A stretch of 64,000 bases of DNA from Anthostomella pinea (Eukaryota; Ascomycota; Sordariomycetes; Xylariales; Xylariaceae): contig CAUWAG010000018.1 in assembly GCA_963556695.1 (NCBI GenBank), positions 868,001 through 932,000 of the forward strand, read 5' to 3'. Position numbers and translations under genes: made by a program. This document shows, piece after piece, positions 1 through 11,068 of the stretch. The notes beneath the pieces were generated by a model. It saw only the letters and a program-made list of their open reading frames with translations. It was not told the DNA's origin and ran no database searches. Numbering within the stretch: position 1 is the stretch's first letter; the number at the start of each line of letters is the position of its first letter.

Positions 1-890
1 TGGTACTGCCGGTATCGCGATTTAAAGAGCATGAACAGTGACTGGACACGATTGCCAATAGCTTCAAGAAAAGGGTGGACCTGAGAAGGGCTGGACGGCG
101 GAAAGATCAAGAGGCCTTCGCCGTATCACCGTGCGGTGATTCCGAGATGTGGTTCATATTACCGCTAAAGTGGCACTGGCCGCTGGTTGCTGGGCCGGAA
201 AGTCACTGCTCCACTGTGGCTTCCCAATGCACCCGCTCGCAGACGACGCGGGAAAGACGCGCCTGACCGCGTTAATTGAAAAGATGTGTGTGGCTGTTTT
301 GTGTGGCTTACCAGGCTGGCCGCACTGGCCCCACTGGCCCCACTCGGTCCATGTTGGTGGTGTGTGGCTTATTAGTGGGGGAGGTGGGGGCAGAGGGAAA
401 AACAATGGGCGAAGGGGCGGTTGCCAGAGAAACCGGCAGATCGCCCCTAGATGTTTTTACTAGAGGGGGCCGACTTGCACTCGCGCGTCTTTCCCGTGGC
501 TTTGGTACGCTCGACAGAGCGAGCCGCATTGCTGCACCACCACCTAAAAAGGTATTGTATCTTTCCCACCAATTGATAGACGACAACCATCTCGGCGACG
601 ACCTCCCCTTCCACCAGTTCACTCGACACTGTCCATTTTTATACATGCAATCCTGTCGCCGTCCAAGCCCAGTCGCAGCACACGCACGCCGAATGTTGAT
701 ACCCGCGATCGCTGTAAACATCGCGACGCGGTCGACAACCCCACGAGCCGCCCGAGCCACTATCGCGAATACCGCCACCAGCACCACAACCACACATTGA
801 TCATTGCGCACACCACTGAATGGCCGCCAACTAACCAGTCTCGACTTCTGCCTTTCAGTGATATCAATAGATTAGCCGCATCCATCCATC
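1..890. other. upstream region, no gene seen
   Basis: No convincing coding region is visible. The short open frames on both strands have no recognisable domain. Around 318-345 there is a short degenerate run of ACTGGCCCC units. The last few hundred bases presumably hold the promoter and 5' UTR of the SIN scaffold gene starting at 891. Confidence 0.6.
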
Positions 891-3800
891 ATGTCACACG
901 CCTGGCTCGATTCGCTGTCTGAGGACTGGGTATCTCAACCAAGATCCGACACTTCTCAAGGCCAACTGCCTAGCTTCTCAAGTCCACCAGCCCATGCTCG
1001 TTCGAAAAGCGTGCGCGAGACTGCCAGCCGCATACCACGATTACATACCGGCAATGCGGGCACAAGGAGACCGCAGCCGCCACCACGCGACGGCAGTATC
1101 AGTGCTCTGAGCGAGCGGAGTCCCAATGACATCAACATCAAGGGGTCGCAAAGTGCTCTCTCGAAGCTGTCACAAGAGATGAAGCTTTCCCAACGAGGTC
1201 GACATTTGAGTAGATCCGTGTCGGCTTCCACAGCTGGTTCCGTCGTCCACAACACTGTCCAACACAAATCGCAAAGCGCCTCGCCTTCGAAAGGCAAGGA
1301 ACAAGCCCCGGAATGGAAAAGACGATTGTTATATGGGGAGCTTGACTATGGCGATTCGAAAGATCTGTTCAGCTCGGCGGGAACCGGTCTGGCGAACATG
1401 TTTAAGCCACCTGTGGAACACACGTCTCCGGAGGAAGAGTCGAATGAGGACGAGGCCTATACAGTGAACGAGACGACTTTACCATCGAGTCCACCCCCGT
1501 ACTTGAGGTTCCGGCGAGACCAATTACACGATGACGAGACCCAGGACCTGTCCGTCAACGACTCGTCTATACAACACGCCCCACCCCTTCCCAAGCAGAT
1601 GGCATTTCGAAGGACCGAAGATGACACCAAAGACATGAGTGTTGGACCAGAGTCGACTTTGGAAGGAAGCCGTGATGAGCAAGCCACGGGAACGAACGCA
1701 GCCAGCGAGACCTCCATCACTTCGCTTAATGTAATGCAGCGTCTCGACGCGTCACGGAAGATTAGTGGCCAAAGCGACGTGAGGAACGAGGACCTCAGCC
1801 CCATATTGATATCGCGTCACAATACTGGAGATGGTAAGATCAGTTACGCACCAATTGATCTGCCTGCTCAACAACTGCGGAAACAACTCGAGAAACTGCG
1901 AATGAGCCAGATGATATTAGAGTCTGAGCTGAACAGCGACCCGGACCGCGATACTGGTGCCGTGGGTGATGGAACCCAGACTTTCGAAAACACGGATGAC
2001 TATGCGAAGAATGGAGGGTTTCTGAACCTCGAAAGGGTTGGACGGTCTGGTGAAGGGTCTTTTCGACGCCGTCCTCTGAGTCCCTCAGTCAATACGGACA
2101 CGTCCGAAATGCTACCGGAGTCGTCGCTCCAGGCCAGTACCCCAAAGCAGTTCCCAACCATCAGGACAGATCGTTATGCGTCGGCTGAGAGGATAGACGA
2201 GCCGACATCTCCCGTCAGCCCTGTTGTACCTCGGGCTCCCCATCCCAGCCCAGAGAAGCGGCTACAACCACCCCCTGGCCACAGTGGGAGTCCGTTGAAG
2301 CTCTTTGGGCCCTACGACACATTCACAAATCAGACCCTGCTACGACGTATAAGTCAATTCGAGGATCAGATAAGCAACAGTCCTCCGCGCTCGACAGAAG
2401 GCGCCGCCGTTGCTTCGCCAATGCCAGACTCGCTGCCGAAACCTGACACCAACGAAGGCTTTGTGGGTATGTCCAGCTCGGGAAAGATGCAGCACCATAT
2501 CAGTCATGCTCACCACGAGACATTCGGCGCGATCAACAGATTTGGCGCTGGAGAGCTTGATGGTTACGAATTTGATGAGGACATCTCGTTGAGCTCCAAC
2601 GAGCCCTCGCGTTTCGAGGACAAGGAAAACATGACACCCGCAGAGACTCGAGTGCCATCGAACCATCCTTTGAAATTTGAGATTCACAACGACCACTCTT
2701 CAGATGGAGAGTCGCTTGTCGTCCAACGGCAACGCCACCGCTCGAGCAGTTCCCTATCATCTAAGCACCGCTTAGGCGCAACCAAGTCCGTCGACGGCTC
2801 ACAGCCACGTACCGCTTCTGACACGAAGAGGGAGACTGGTGACTTCCAAACAACTCCGCAAAGGGAGGGCTCGGAAGGCAAGAGGCCGCGGACTTCGCCG
2901 ACCAAAGACCCCACGCCGAAAAGGAGGAGGACCTTACACAGGTCCGACATTGCATACGGGCTCGAAGACCGACCGGCAGCCATAGAACCCGTGCAATCAT
3001 CCCATTACAGCATGCAATCTGCCATAGGAAGGAAGCGCAAAGACGTACGCTATGGTGAAATGCAACAGGTTGCTGAGCCGAGTATCCTGGCAATGCGTCA
3101 AATCCTGCGGCCTCGCTCGCCAACGCCAAGCCAGAAAATGTCGGCGATGCGCGAGCGACAACCTCTTGGAGATATCGGATTGAATCTGGATGACGGTCAC
3201 AGTGAGATATCAACTCAGGATCAAACCTCACCCGGATTTGCTCAAGATTTCGCTGTTGATGGGTCTCGGAAAACATCCATGAAAACCCAAGACTTTTACG
3301 ACGCAGCCGAGGAGATCATGGCGATGATACGGAACAAAGCCCGGCCCAGGACTGATCTCGCCAGTGTGGAGGAGTCTGAAGTTGAGAGTTCCGAACATCG
3401 AAGCTATGACACGTCAGGCGCCATCGAAGATTCGTTCCAAGAGTCCACAAGGGAGCCTTTCTCACGTCCGCCAAGCCGAGAAGGGCGCCCAGTCTCCAGG
3501 ATGCCAGTGCGTCAAGAGGATCCGGAGCTTGCAGATCGGCTTAGGAAGTACGAAGAACAAAGCGACGTCCTGGGTGGAATCATTTCCCACTCAATCCAAT
3601 CTATGGGACGAATCCAGGATGCCATTCACGGAACCAACAGTTTCAATGAGTCCATAGAACGCAGTGTTCGAGCTGATGAGATGCGGCGGAGCTCACATGA
3701 TGACGAAGAGGTTATCAGCGACCTGTCCAACGTCAGGATCTCGCGGAATCCAGACCGCAGTACCGCTGGCGAGAATGTGGTCGAGTTCCCTTCAAACGGG

Positions 3801-6416
3801 TCACGGTCCTCTGGAGCATCTACTGGTCGCTCGGTCCCCACGGGCTCCTCTCGGGGCTCGGACTCAAGACGGCTTATCGCTCCCGACGTGGTCAATGCAC
3901 TCATTGGCGACCATGTTGGCAACATGGTGTTTGACAAAGAGAACAAGAGATGGCAAAAGGTGAAGACGCCGAGGCCATCACGAGTGATGAACGTTCTCCC
4001 TTCCGAAGATAGTGAGGAGGATCCGTTTGCTAGCATCCCAGATCTCTCTGTTGATGCTGTCAAAGAGAACCGGAATCTTGGATTAGTCACTGGACAGAAC
4101 CTCGATGACCTCCAGCAGTTCCTACAAGACGATGCGCCCCCCGGAGACTCCTCAGAGATGGCGCCCACTGTCGGTGGAGAAGCTACCGATGCTAGAAGTA
4201 TCATGAGCCACACGAGGGATACATTTACGAGGGTCAAGCGAACGCTCGTTGAGACTGCCGTGGAGGACGACGAGGAAATCGAACATGAGATTACCATACA
4301 CGAAGATCGGATGCAGAACTCTAGTCCTTCGCGACGGAGAAATCTCACGATTACGTTTTCATCGCCAATTGCCTCGATCATCCAAGATGTCGCCCACCGG
4401 TCGGATGAAGACAACACAGATAGAGATCTCAACTCCATGGACCAAGCAGTTGGTACCATGGCTGCCGACTCTATTAGGAGAGGCCGGCATAACTGGTCTA
4501 ATATATTTGCAAAGAGCGGAGCAACGAGGTCGAAATCCCGAAGTCGATCGCGCGGCGTGTCCCGGAATCTGTCGGTCAGAGGGAATAGGTTCGTGCCGAG
4601 GCCAGTATCGCGAATTGACGAACGGGATGAAGATGCGTCTGCTCAGCAGGCCACGTCAGAGCAACAGCGTCAGCTCAGCATATGTGGAGAGAGCAGCCTG
4701 GTCGGACCGGAGCCAGAGGACAGGCGAAACAAGAGCTTGAACTTTGTTGTGACCACGCCGGCTCCACCAAGAACTGCACCAAACTCCGGAACCCCTGTCA
4801 TTGGGAAGTACGTCGGTACTCTGTCCTTGAGCCCTCTGTCCGAATTCACGATGCACCAGGCAGACGAGTCATGCGGTCTGGAGGTCAGTTACGTTGTCGG
4901 CAACGAGTACCTCATGACGGGCGATGGGTCGAAGAAGGTCATGTCGAAAGCTATCCGAAGCCTGGTCGAGAAGATCACAGAAGTCGAGCCGTTTGAGCCC
5001 GACTGGGAATCAATGCGTGAATTGGATATCAGCAATAAACAGCTGGAGACGCTGCACATGCTCGACGAGTTCTGTACCAGCGTTGTCACCCTCGATGCCT
5101 CCAACAATGCCATTGGTCATGTGGATGGGGTCCCTGGTAGTGTCCGCAACCTGCGATTGGCACACAACCAGCTGTCCGAGCTGACGGCATGGGGACATCT
5201 TATGAATCTCCAGTACGTCGATGTATCCAATAACCAGATCAACAGCTTGTACGCTTTCAAGGACCTGGTTCATCTCCGCACCCTCCGAGCCGACAACAAT
5301 CAGATCACCAGTCTGGACGGAATCAAGTTCCACGACAGCTTGCAGGTGCTTCGGGCAAGGGGCAACCTCATCGAGGAGATCGATCTCGATGGTACCAAGA
5401 TGCAACGCCTAACCGAGCTGGACTTGGAGAGCAACCAGATTGATTCAATTCATAATATTGAGCAGCTTTCCTGTCTCATCACGCTCAATCTCCAGCACAA
5501 CCGTGTGGCGTCCTTCGCTCCTTCAACGGACTACGCCATGCCACATCTCAAATACCTCAAGCTCTCCGATAACGAGTTGAGCAGCCTCGACCTTAGTGCG
5601 ACTCCCTCATTGCATCTTCTCCATGCAGATCGCAACCGACTTACTACTGTCACCGGGTTTTCCAGGTGCCGCCGTCTCGACAGCCTGTCACTACGCGAGC
5701 AAAACGGTAATGCGACCTTGGACACATGTTTCCTCAACTCTGCATATGAGGTGAGAAAGCTGTTCTTGTCCGGGAATCTGCTCTCCGACTTCAATCCACA
5801 GATGGATTTCCTCAATTTACAATACCTCGAACTGGCGAACTGTGGCCTACAATCTCTGCCGCCCCATCTCGGACAGCTGATGCCGAATCTAAGGGTCGTG
5901 AACCTCAACTTCAACGCCATCGAGAATCTGTCAGGCTTGCGCTATATCCCGAGACTGAAGAAGCTCTTGGTGGCCGGCAACAGGCTGGCCGATGCCGGGG
6001 AGGTGGCCAACGTCCTGGCCGAGTTCCCGCACCTGTCGAGGCTTGACTTCAGGGACAACCCTGTAACACTTGGTTTCTACCCTCCTGTGCAGACTCTCGT
6101 ACCTGTGGAGCGAAGCGGGAATGAGGGCGAGTTTGATCCATTCATGCTGCCAGACGTGGATGTCGACCGCGACGAGAAGTACATCAGCCGACTGGATATG
6201 GGTACGAGGATGCGAAAACGACTTTATGAGATGGTCGTGGTGGAACGCTGCTACCAGCTCAAGCTGTTGGATGGCCTACCCGTCGCCAGAGACAGCATAC
6301 AGATGAAGGACAGAGTGTGGGAAGCACTTGTCACGAGTGGCGTCATCGACGATGGATGTTGCGCCGAAGAAACGGATGCCGGTACAGACGCGGCCGATGG
6401 CGAGACCTTGCTGTAG
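891..6416 (+). CDS. septation initiation network scaffold, Cdc11/Nud1 family LRR protein
   Basis: This is an uninterrupted 1841-codon frame. It begins MSHAWLDSLSEDWVSQ, the N-terminal signature I associate with fungal Cdc11/Nud1/SnaD proteins. A second conserved block (EWKRRLLYGELDYGDSKDLF) lies near residues 140-160. The middle is long, Ser/Pro/charge-rich and probably disordered. From about residue 1370 to 1760 there is a run of leucine-rich repeats (LxxLxLxxNxI), capped by a C-terminal conserved segment near LLDGLPVARDS. Family members sit at the spindle pole body and anchor the septation initiation network / mitotic exit network kinases that time cytokinesis and septation. The start is chosen because the N-terminal motif begins at this ATG. 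No intron is needed. The family assignment is confident; details of partners are by homology. Confidence 0.9.
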   Translation: MSHAWLDSLSEDWVSQPRSDTSQGQLPSFSSPPAHARSKSVRETASRIPRLHTGNAGTRRPQPPPRDGSISALSERSPNDINIKGSQSALSKLSQEMKLSQRGRHLSRSVSASTAGSVVHNTVQHKSQSASPSKGKEQAPEWKRRLLYGELDYGDSKDLFSSAGTGLANMFKPPVEHTSPEEESNEDEAYTVNETTLPSSPPPYLRFRRDQLHDDETQDLSVNDSSIQHAPPLPKQMAFRRTEDDTKDMSVGPESTLEGSRDEQATGTNAASETSITSLNVMQRLDASRKISGQSDVRNEDLSPILISRHNTGDGKISYAPIDLPAQQLRKQLEKLRMSQMILESELNSDPDRDTGAVGDGTQTFENTDDYAKNGGFLNLERVGRSGEGSFRRRPLSPSVNTDTSEMLPESSLQASTPKQFPTIRTDRYASAERIDEPTSPVSPVVPRAPHPSPEKRLQPPPGHSGSPLKLFGPYDTFTNQTLLRRISQFEDQISNSPPRSTEGAAVASPMPDSLPKPDTNEGFVGMSSSGKMQHHISHAHHETFGAINRFGAGELDGYEFDEDISLSSNEPSRFEDKENMTPAETRVPSNHPLKFEIHNDHSSDGESLVVQRQRHRSSSSLSSKHRLGATKSVDGSQPRTASDTKRETGDFQTTPQREGSEGKRPRTSPTKDPTPKRRRTLHRSDIAYGLEDRPAAIEPVQSSHYSMQSAIGRKRKDVRYGEMQQVAEPSILAMRQILRPRSPTPSQKMSAMRERQPLGDIGLNLDDGHSEISTQDQTSPGFAQDFAVDGSRKTSMKTQDFYDAAEEIMAMIRNKARPRTDLASVEESEVESSEHRSYDTSGAIEDSFQESTREPFSRPPSREGRPVSRMPVRQEDPELADRLRKYEEQSDVLGGIISHSIQSMGRIQDAIHGTNSFNESIERSVRADEMRRSSHDDEEVISDLSNVRISRNPDRSTAGENVVEFPSNGSRSSGASTGRSVPTGSSRGSDSRRLIAPDVVNALIGDHVGNMVFDKENKRWQKVKTPRPSRVMNVLPSEDSEEDPFASIPDLSVDAVKENRNLGLVTGQNLDDLQQFLQDDAPPGDSSEMAPTVGGEATDARSIMSHTRDTFTRVKRTLVETAVEDDEEIEHEITIHEDRMQNSSPSRRRNLTITFSSPIASIIQDVAHRSDEDNTDRDLNSMDQAVGTMAADSIRRGRHNWSNIFAKSGATRSKSRSRSRGVSRNLSVRGNRFVPRPVSRIDERDEDASAQQATSEQQRQLSICGESSLVGPEPEDRRNKSLNFVVTTPAPPRTAPNSGTPVIGKYVGTLSLSPLSEFTMHQADESCGLEVSYVVGNEYLMTGDGSKKVMSKAIRSLVEKITEVEPFEPDWESMRELDISNKQLETLHMLDEFCTSVVTLDASNNAIGHVDGVPGSVRNLRLAHNQLSELTAWGHLMNLQYVDVSNNQINSLYAFKDLVHLRTLRADNNQITSLDGIKFHDSLQVLRARGNLIEEIDLDGTKMQRLTELDLESNQIDSIHNIEQLSCLITLNLQHNRVASFAPSTDYAMPHLKYLKLSDNELSSLDLSATPSLHLLHADRNRLTTVTGFSRCRRLDSLSLREQNGNATLDTCFLNSAYEVRKLFLSGNLLSDFNPQMDFLNLQYLELANCGLQSLPPHLGQLMPNLRVVNLNFNAIENLSGLRYIPRLKKLLVAGNRLADAGEVANVLAEFPHLSRLDFRDNPVTLGFYPPVQTLVPVERSGNEGEFDPFMLPDVDVDRDEKYISRLDMGTRMRKRLYEMVVVERCYQLKLLDGLPVARDSIQMKDRVWEALVTSGVIDDGCCAEETDAGTDAADGETLL

Positions 6417-7526
6417 GGCTGCGAGGACAGCTTTGGCTGACGCGCGTATCGCTTCTGATTTTGTCTATAAGACCTGAGTGAGCCGCTGGGCGGCGGCTAT
6501 TTGTGTGTATTCGTTGCTGGCCTTTGTGTTATTTCTGTCGTTCGGAGTTCGTGTTGCATCTTTCGGCGGCGGCGGGCCTGGCTGGGCGAGCTAGAAAAGA
6601 GGGCGCGAGGGGAGTTGTCCATACGGTAAAAAGAAGGGCGGATGGATGGCGTTTATATGACTTGATGTGTAGGATTAGAGGACACTGCATGGTTGATATG
6701 GTATTGCATGAGTACCTATACGTTAATGAGAGATGAAGTTTGGAGCCGCTGACATTGTGGCTTGTGTTATATGCTGGGTCTTTGTGATTGAAGTAGTAGT
6801 GCTTGCCTCTGCATTCGTATGCTAACGCTATGTCGTATAGGGAGTTAGATCTATGGTGAAACCTGCCCTTACCTGGTATGACACGACTCCACAGCTCACC
6901 TCGGGTAGCATAAGTACCTAGGTACTCGTCATGTTCTCAAAATCTCATAAACGCATCCAATTGTAAACATACACGCAACGACAATCATCCCTACCCCTAT
7001 CCCCAAATTCTTAGGTTCGGGGCTCCTCAACTATCAACCATCAACCATCATAGCCTAACTCACCCCAAAATCCTATATATTAGAGCACAAGGCCAAGCCG
7101 AGAAGGAAAGGGGTGTACGTGTTAAAACATCACTCAATCAACCCAGCAACCCCCGCATCCTGTTGGATGGCGCACAAGCCACCGTGGCGTTCAGGGAGGT
7201 GGCAGTGCACCAACAAGGCCAATAGGGCATTTTTAGGCCACCTAGCCCACAGAAAGATTTTCACAGACACACAACACAGAAACACAACACTCAAATCAGA
7301 ATCACCAGAATATACGTTATCAACCAGATCAACCATAATACACGCTGTTTGACACATCAGCTCATCCGCTCATACCACGCCCCTCAAGCGCATCGCACCA
7401 ATCGCGAGGTCGACCTCGCGAGTTGTGACGGCCTGCACAGACCTTCCCACATGACAAGCGGATACTTCCCAATAAGGGAAGGATCTGACCAGAGGATCCC
7501 CTTAAAGGGGCAACCTCCCACTGTAC
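6417..7526. other. intergenic, no gene seen
   Basis: This is the 3' flank of the SIN scaffold gene. The short frames of 75-80 codons lack domain or splice support. A CT-rich microsatellite lies near 7530-7555. Nothing functional is assigned. Confidence 0.6.
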
Positions 7527-7876
7527 CTATCTCTCTCTCTCTCTTCCTTTCCTCTCTAGTCTTGATATTCTCGTCAATAGAGTAATAGCTGCTTGCTGCC
7601 GGCCCTGTCCCAGCTCCTCAGTACGCTCGCCGTGACACGAGTCGTCTTTGCGTCTCTGGCTGTAGACGTCGTCCGGATCGAGATAGTGAAGGTGGGCCCA
7701 CGGTTGGGCGGCTGGTACTAGTACCTCCAGGGGAATAGGAGTATTTGGGGGTGGAGCTGGAGGTGCAGCTTTGGACATTTGGCGGACGTGGACCACGTGG
7801 AGAAATAAAGCTCCAAAAACTACACCAATTCCGACTCCTGCTGGTGTTGAGGAGGTAGGGGATGTAGATGACGGTG
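7527..7876 (-). CDS. possible 3' exon of a single-pass membrane protein (partial)
   Basis: Read on the minus strand from a TAG acceptor near 7877, the frame gives a Ser/Thr-rich stretch (PSSTSPTSSTPAG), a Gly/Val/Phe membrane segment (GVGIGVVFGALFL) and a cytoplasmic tail rich in Pro and charge. That layout is common for Pezizomycotina cell-surface sensors and uncharacterised one-pass proteins. The upstream exon was not found with confidence; a GTAAGA donor near 7985 preceded by a short open segment is one candidate. The annotated stop lies inside a CT microsatellite, so the true end may differ. It could be a decayed remnant. No function is assigned. Confidence 0.3.
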
Positions 7877-8495
7877 CTACTCATAAATGAGTTTAGAAGC
7901 AGAGATACGTCCTTGTAAGTCGATCGGATGAAGCGGCGAGGGATTGTTACATCAGACTGGCCACCTTTAAGCAGTGAACTTTCTTACCCGTATATGTGCC
8001 TGAGTCCCACCGAGGTCCTTGTAGCATGGTCATGGAATCAATACCATTGGGGCTCAACTCGACGCCTTGATCATGATTTCATCCGTTGCTGGTCTCCGAA
8101 CTTGAAGATCTGTCGTGAACTTGACAAGTAAAAGCAATATAATTGCGTACAAGACCAACATCAACCTCAGTATCTGTGAGATTTCAAACCGTTCTGTATT
8201 GAAAGGAAAGAGAAGAAGATCTCTGGGGGAGAAGCCCCCATATGTACAGGTGTGCCATCAGGGTGACCAGATAATCATACGATAATGGCGCCAGGATCCT
8301 GGTGGCCTGAGGGTGGGCTGACTGCCCTGAAGCTAAACCCATTAGCGCATTCAGCCCCGAAAGCCTCAGCCTGGTATGATATCCAACAGTATCTCAGCAA
8401 GTCAATCGCGCCACCCACCCTCCTGATCTTTGTGCAAATGGTAAACCCTTCTTGTAGTGTTACATTCCTCTGCAGTTCTGCACGATGCGTCGAGC

Positions 8496-9583
8496 TCAAA
8501 CATTGAGCATGACCCTAGTCTTGGGGTCCTTGCAGCTAGGCTTGTGTGCCTTCCAATGACCCTTCTTGCAGTCCTGATGTCGCAAGAAGTCAGCCTCTGT
8601 AGGCACAAACAGCAAGGGGCGAGGAGACAGACCTGGTCGCAGTACCACGCGCCCTTGCACTGTCCACACTTCGAAGGCGCCTTCCCACTGTCCGCCTTTA
8701 CCTTGCCGCAGTTGAAGCAGCTCGGCTCCTGGTAGTTGCGGGGAGTGCCATCCTTGTACTGAACAAGAGCGCGAATGAATTGTACCCTTCCAGGTCCGCG
8801 GAAACCCTCGTCGAATATCGGCAGGGCATAGCCCGGGTTGCAGTGGATTTGAGGCACGAGCTCACGCAGATGTTCAAAGTCTGATCTGAAAGAGTGCGTG
8901 GTATTAGCCATTGGGCGCCATGAGATTCATCGTGCACTCTACTGAGAGAGACCAGATGGATGACCCCAAGGTCATACCGCCGCAACAACGGGGATGGGCC
9001 CGTGAGCGGGACTGACTGTACTTATTATCTTGAGACCTCCACAACCCTGCGATACAGAGGCTCTGGGAGGCGTGGTTTGCACTACTGAGGAGCTACCCCC
9101 CACGTTAAATACAATCAATCAATCAATCAATCTACTGAGAGAGAGTGCCAGGTGCACTGGGGCGGGACCTACTCCTTGATCTTGGCACCAGCACGCATCA
9201 TCAAGGCCCCAGACAGGATGAAGCGGTATTTGCCACCAGGGTCGCTCTCCTTGGCCCGCCAGTGGGCGAGGAACTTGTCCCCCGTGCCATTGGCGTCGAG
9301 TCTCTCGCGGGCGTCGGCCAAAAGGTTGTCGAGATGGTCTACGTACTCTTCGGACTCGTAGAAATATCGCGCCTCGGTAGGGGCTAGCATGTCGGTTTGG
9401 TGGACTAGGCATGAGAGGTGCAAATATTTGTCGTCTTCGCCGAACGTGCAGTTCAGTTCCAGGGCGATGTCAAGATCCCGATCGCCCTCGAAAAGACCTG
9501 TGACGGTGGGTTGGTATGACTGTGGGCGCCTTGTCTCGTGGCTCGATTAGAAGTCTGGACTTACGCATTCCCCAGCGACCCAT
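8496..9583 (-). CDS. MYND-type zinc finger protein, four exons
   Basis: Exons on the minus strand: 9565-9583 (starts MGRWGM), 9173-9497, 8633-8885 and 8496-8573, giving 224 aa; all junction phases agree (GTAAGT/ACAG, GTAGGT/TTCAG, GTCTGT/TCAG). The N-terminal half resembles an uncharacterised fungal family that begins MGRWGM. The C-terminus is a MYND finger: CFNCGKV, then KCGQCKGAWYCD, then DCKKGHWKAHKPSC across the last intron, so all zinc-ligand Cys/His are present. MYND fingers mostly mediate protein-protein contacts, and the specific role here is unknown. Intron 2 is unusually long at 287 bp because it contains a truncated LINE insertion (8952-9130) with a target-site duplication. The coding frame itself is intact. 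Confidence 0.8.
8938..8951. repeat. target-site duplication, left copy (LINE in MYND intron)
   Basis: TCTACTGAGAGAGA, identical to 9131-9144. Confidence 0.9.
8952..9130 (+). mobile_element. 5'-truncated LINE 3' end in an intron of the MYND gene
   Basis: About 179 bp closely matching the 3' end of the larger LINE at 21850-22036 (shared segments such as CCTCCACAACCCTGCGAT and GAGGCGTGGTTTGCACTACT). It ends in an (AATC)n tail instead of the (AAAC)n tail of the other copy. It is flanked by a perfect 14-bp direct repeat TCTACTGAGAGAGA at 8938-8951 and 9131-9144, the expected target-site duplication. Orientation is antisense to the host gene. Severe 5' truncation is typical of target-primed reverse transcription. 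Confidence 0.9.
9131..9144. repeat. target-site duplication, right copy (LINE in MYND intron)
   Basis: TCTACTGAGAGAGA directly after the AATC tail, identical to 8938-8951. Confidence 0.9.
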
Positions 9584-10460
9584 GTTGACAGATCGCGACG
9601 GTGTCAGATGCAGATACGACGGGGCGTCCTGGTCGGTTCAAGTGCTACTATCAACTGCCCAGTGTGATATGAGGACAGTGATGCGTCGAGTGGTGACTGT
9701 CAGACTGTGGTGACCGTGGTGGCTCTCGAAGCGGAAGAGAAAGGCAGCACAGTGGAGGTGATCAAGAGATGCAGGTGTGTCAGGTCGTGTGTCGTTTGTC
9801 GACATGTTGGAAGGAGCGGCTGCTTCATGTTTGCAGTTCGCCTGACACGGCTGGCAGCTGCTGCCCACCTGCAGCCCAAACACGAGCCCTCTATGTTGAT
9901 GAGGATAGTTTGCTCCTGCCCAGGTGCGGAAGCCACGCCCGGTGCCCTCAAGCTTGTAAGGCGATCTCAATCACAGTACCTTCCTGGTTAAAACAATTTG
10001 GTGCTTTCCCTTCGTGTTGAAATGACCACCACCTGCAGGCGGCCCGGGGAGCATACCTAGATAACGGCGATCATTCTCTGCATGTGGATAAACCACCGAC
10101 TGTTCATTGCATTGTACATCACACTGTGGCAATATACCTATCTTTCGTCTCTCAGCATCGATTGAGTAGGATACCTACCACCTACTAGTACCTGTGAGGC
10201 CGGTGTGTTCAACAAAGGGACTGTCGACGGCTAATCGGAAAACATCACGTCGATCAGACTTTTATTCCGCCTACAGTCCCATGATCAAGCTATTCATCAT
10301 CTAGTCCTTTCTATTTACAAGCGATTGTACAGTGTTCGTCAGCCCTGTCGCCAGCATGCGTGGCCTTATTCCTTTTAGATGAAAAGGTGAGTAAGCCATC
10401 TTACGGTTCATCCCCAACACGCAATTCGAAATGAGGGAGAGCAGACTTCTTGTTTTCAAC
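9584..10460. other. intergenic, no gene seen
   Basis: This is the upstream flank of the MYND gene. Overlapping 65-110-codon frames on both strands show no domain, no consistent splicing and no coding-like composition. Confidence 0.55.
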
Positions 10461-10682
10461 CTAGCAGATTGAGAGATGGTATCAATTTGTCAGATCAGTT
10501 CAGGCTCTGCCGTAACCTCGAGCAGAAATTTTAATTTTTTGGTGGCTCATGGCTGACTTCGTGTTCCCGACCCAGCAGATTCAGCTATTATTAATTATGT
10601 GTTTTTAATTCAGGCTCTGCCGCCACCTTGAGCACATTAACGATGGTTTCTTTTTGGTGGCTCATGGCTGAACTCTGTTCGT
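10461..10682. repeat. two-unit imperfect tandem repeat, about 111 bp per unit
   Basis: AGCAGATT, TTCAGGCTCTGCCG and GTGGCTCATGGCTGA each occur twice in the same order, the first two about 111 bp apart and the third slightly further because of small indels. A GAGGGAGAGCAGA motif recurs just outside at about 10432 and 10727. The units lie directly upstream of the gene at 11069 and may be promoter or 5' UTR duplications. Confidence 0.6.
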
Positions 10683-11068
10683 CTTCTCCCTCGACCTCAA
10701 GGCCAACCTGGCACCAGCGAACCTGAGGGAGAGCAGAATTCCCGCGCAAGAAAAGGTTAGCCTTGAGAGAAACTTTAACCCCGGAACTTAAAGCTACCTA
10801 ACTCACTCTCATAATGCACTCAAGTGGCGCATATAGGGCAAAAGTTAAAGACCCATTGCGGTACCAAATTGCTCGCTGCAACGCCATAAAGTTTTGGAAA
10901 CTGAATAAAAAAAGGAAGGCCAGCTTCCAGCTTCCCATCATTTCAGGTTCGACACCAATACAAGCCCTTCGGAAACCAGAACACCCCAGACACAAGAACA
11001 CACCGCAAATACCCAAACCTGCTCTCAAACTGCGACACCGTGTGAGTTCCAAGACGCACACCCTAGAA

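Noticed and set aside
10814..11068. 85-codon N-terminal extension of the acidic-tail gene
   Set aside because: Composition is unlike the rest of the protein and looks like 5' UTR; the later ATG is preferred.
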